Below, piece after piece: positions 64,000-64,000 of a stretch of DNA of 64,000 nucleotides. How positions within the stretch are numbered: position 1 is the stretch's first letter; each line of letters opens with the position of its first letter. This DNA comes from Microbacterium sp. SCN 70-27 (GTDB lineage Bacteria; Actinomycetota; Actinomycetes; Actinomycetales; Microbacteriaceae): the NCBI GenBank assembly GCA_001724425.1, contig MEEK01000013.1, forward strand, positions 1 through 64,000. The letters are read 5' to 3'. The position numbers and the translations under genes are program-made. The notes below the pieces were generated by a model, which saw only the letters and a list, made by a program, of their open reading frames with translations, had not been told where the DNA came from and searched no databases.

Positions 64000-64000
64000 C

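Overview
The window is high-GC actinobacterial chromosome, most like Microbacterium or another Microbacteriaceae. This rests on gene order (rpoA-rplQ, rplM-rpsI-glmM, glmS-acpS-alr-tsaE-tsaB-rimI-tsaD-groES), strong GC bias at third codon positions, many TAGGCT-type -10 boxes lying 6-7 nt before start codons, and frequent GGATGCC/GGCATCC words. Species was not determined.

Layout. 1-1.7 kb: end of the ribosomal/RNAP operon (rpoA, rplQ). 1.7-9.7 kb: mixed genes (DUF559 nuclease-like protein, double GNAT, OatA-like acyltransferase, truA, EEP hydrolase, lysozyme-like protein, UDP-sugar dehydrogenase). 10.1-16.3 kb: rplM, rpsI, glmM, a LuxR-type regulator, a Ppx/GppA phosphatase and coaA. 16.4-55 kb: a surface-polysaccharide island lying between coaA and glmS. 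55.4-64 kb: glmS, acpS, alr, the t6A genes tsaE/tsaB/rimI/tsaD, a DUF4190-like protein, a THUMP-like methyltransferase, and the promoter with two CIRCE operators of a groES gene that starts just past the window.

The island looks like a complete Gram-positive Wzx/Wzy-type exopolysaccharide locus. It has a WbaP-like initiating sugar transferase, at least seven glycosyltransferase domains, a Wzx flippase, a Wzy-like polymerase, two Wzz-like proteins without a visible tyrosine kinase, and an amino-sugar set (Gfo/Idh/MocA oxidoreductase, SDR epimerase, two DegT aminotransferases, NeuD-like and WlbB-like acetyltransferases). An L-2-hydroxyglutarate oxidase gene overlaps the WlbB-like gene, which suggests recycling of the 2-hydroxyglutarate made by a WlbA-type dehydrogenase. 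A ligase-decarboxylase-acyl carrier protein triad follows the polymerase and resembles the accessory genes of exosortase-A loci, but no exosortase is visible. Two secreted proteins with DUF4082 domains and Thr-Pro linkers (1912 and 577 aa) lie in the island.

The most striking anomaly is in tsaD. A 61-bp stretch identical to the adjacent rimI gene sits inside it, the NHxxxH metal-binding region is missing and the reading frame is broken. Either the normally essential t6A gene is damaged here, or the assembly is wrong.
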